21,582 nt of DNA, taken from positions 1 to 21,582 of the forward strand of contig JASFIT010000021.1 in assembly GCA_050122535.1 (NCBI GenBank). Direction: 5' to 3'. The notes under the pieces were generated by a model. That model worked only from the letters and a program-made list of their open reading frames with translations. It ran no database searches and was not told where the DNA came from. This DNA is from JASFEQ01 sp050122535. Its GTDB lineage: Bacteria; Desulfobacterota; DSM-4660; Desulfatiglandales; HGW-15. Below, one piece after another: positions 21,537-21,582 of this stretch; position 1 is the first letter of the stretch, and the number at the start of each line of letters is the position of its first letter. Position numbers and translations under genes: made by a program.

Positions 21537-21582
21537 TCTCTACCCCGTTCCAAGAAATGGTTAATGGGCGTTACGCCTTTAT
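21533..21582 (-). CDS. C-terminal codons of an upstream gene (possibly qrcB), 5' end outside window
   Basis: On the minus strand the frame ending TGA at 21535-21533 reads KGVTPINHFLERGRE and overlaps the qrcC start as ATGA. Such an overlap is typical of coupled genes. By Qrc gene order it would be qrcB, the molybdopterin-oxidoreductase-like subunit, but 15 residues cannot prove it. An alternative frame ends TAA 34 bases before qrcC. Confidence 0.45.
   Translation of the reverse strand, partial: KGVTPINHFLERGRE

Overview
The window most likely comes from an anaerobic, sulfate-reducing or syntrophic member of the Desulfobacterota (former Deltaproteobacteria). The evidence is a single-chain pyruvate:ferredoxin oxidoreductase, two subunits that closely resemble the menaquinone reductase Qrc of sulfate reducers, a UPF0324 'sulfate exporter' family membrane protein, a pilMNOPQ cluster, and dispersed palindromic repeats of kinds common in that phylum. 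This is inference from gene content; no taxonomic marker gene is present.

Layout. 1-132: 3' end of an alpha/beta hydrolase (+). 205-310: C/G-rich inverted-repeat element. 321-2384 (-): three-gene operon with its own promoter, made of two diverged paralogues of unknown function and a GNAT/DUF2156-like protein. 2511-3875 (-): UPF0324 transporter, with a clear terminator. 3876-4498: divergent regulatory region. 4499-5485 (+): CaCA-type Na+/Ca2+ exchanger, convergent with nifJ (5498-9031, -). 9032-9451: unusual multi-hairpin region. 9452-9904 (+): NUDIX hydrolase, convergent with signal peptidase I (10134-10751, -), with a palindromic repeat between them. 11180-16736 (+): a small XRE-type regulator followed by pilM, pilN, pilO, pilP and pilQ. 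17081-17851 (+): TPR lipoprotein, probably a pilotin. 17891-18514 (-): HAD phosphatase. 18515-19188: repeat-rich intergenic stretch ending in a MITE-like element. 19189-21582 (-): qrcC, qrcD and a 65-residue membrane protein, plus the last codons of a further upstream gene.

How the genes work together. PilM/N/O/P form the cytoplasmic-to-periplasmic alignment complex of the type IVa pilus, PilQ is the outer-membrane secretin, and the TPR lipoprotein probably assists secretin assembly. The small HTH protein may control the cluster. NifJ supplies low-potential electrons from pyruvate. QrcC and QrcD would pass periplasmic electrons into the menaquinone pool.

The points most worth a second look are: the lipobox on PilQ combined with a PilP that lacks one; the regulator and 11-bp inverted repeat ahead of pilM; the structured region upstream of nifJ; the paralogue-pair operon; and the small membrane protein after qrcD. 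No tRNA, rRNA or CRISPR array was recognised. No clearly new defence or metabolic system is visible.
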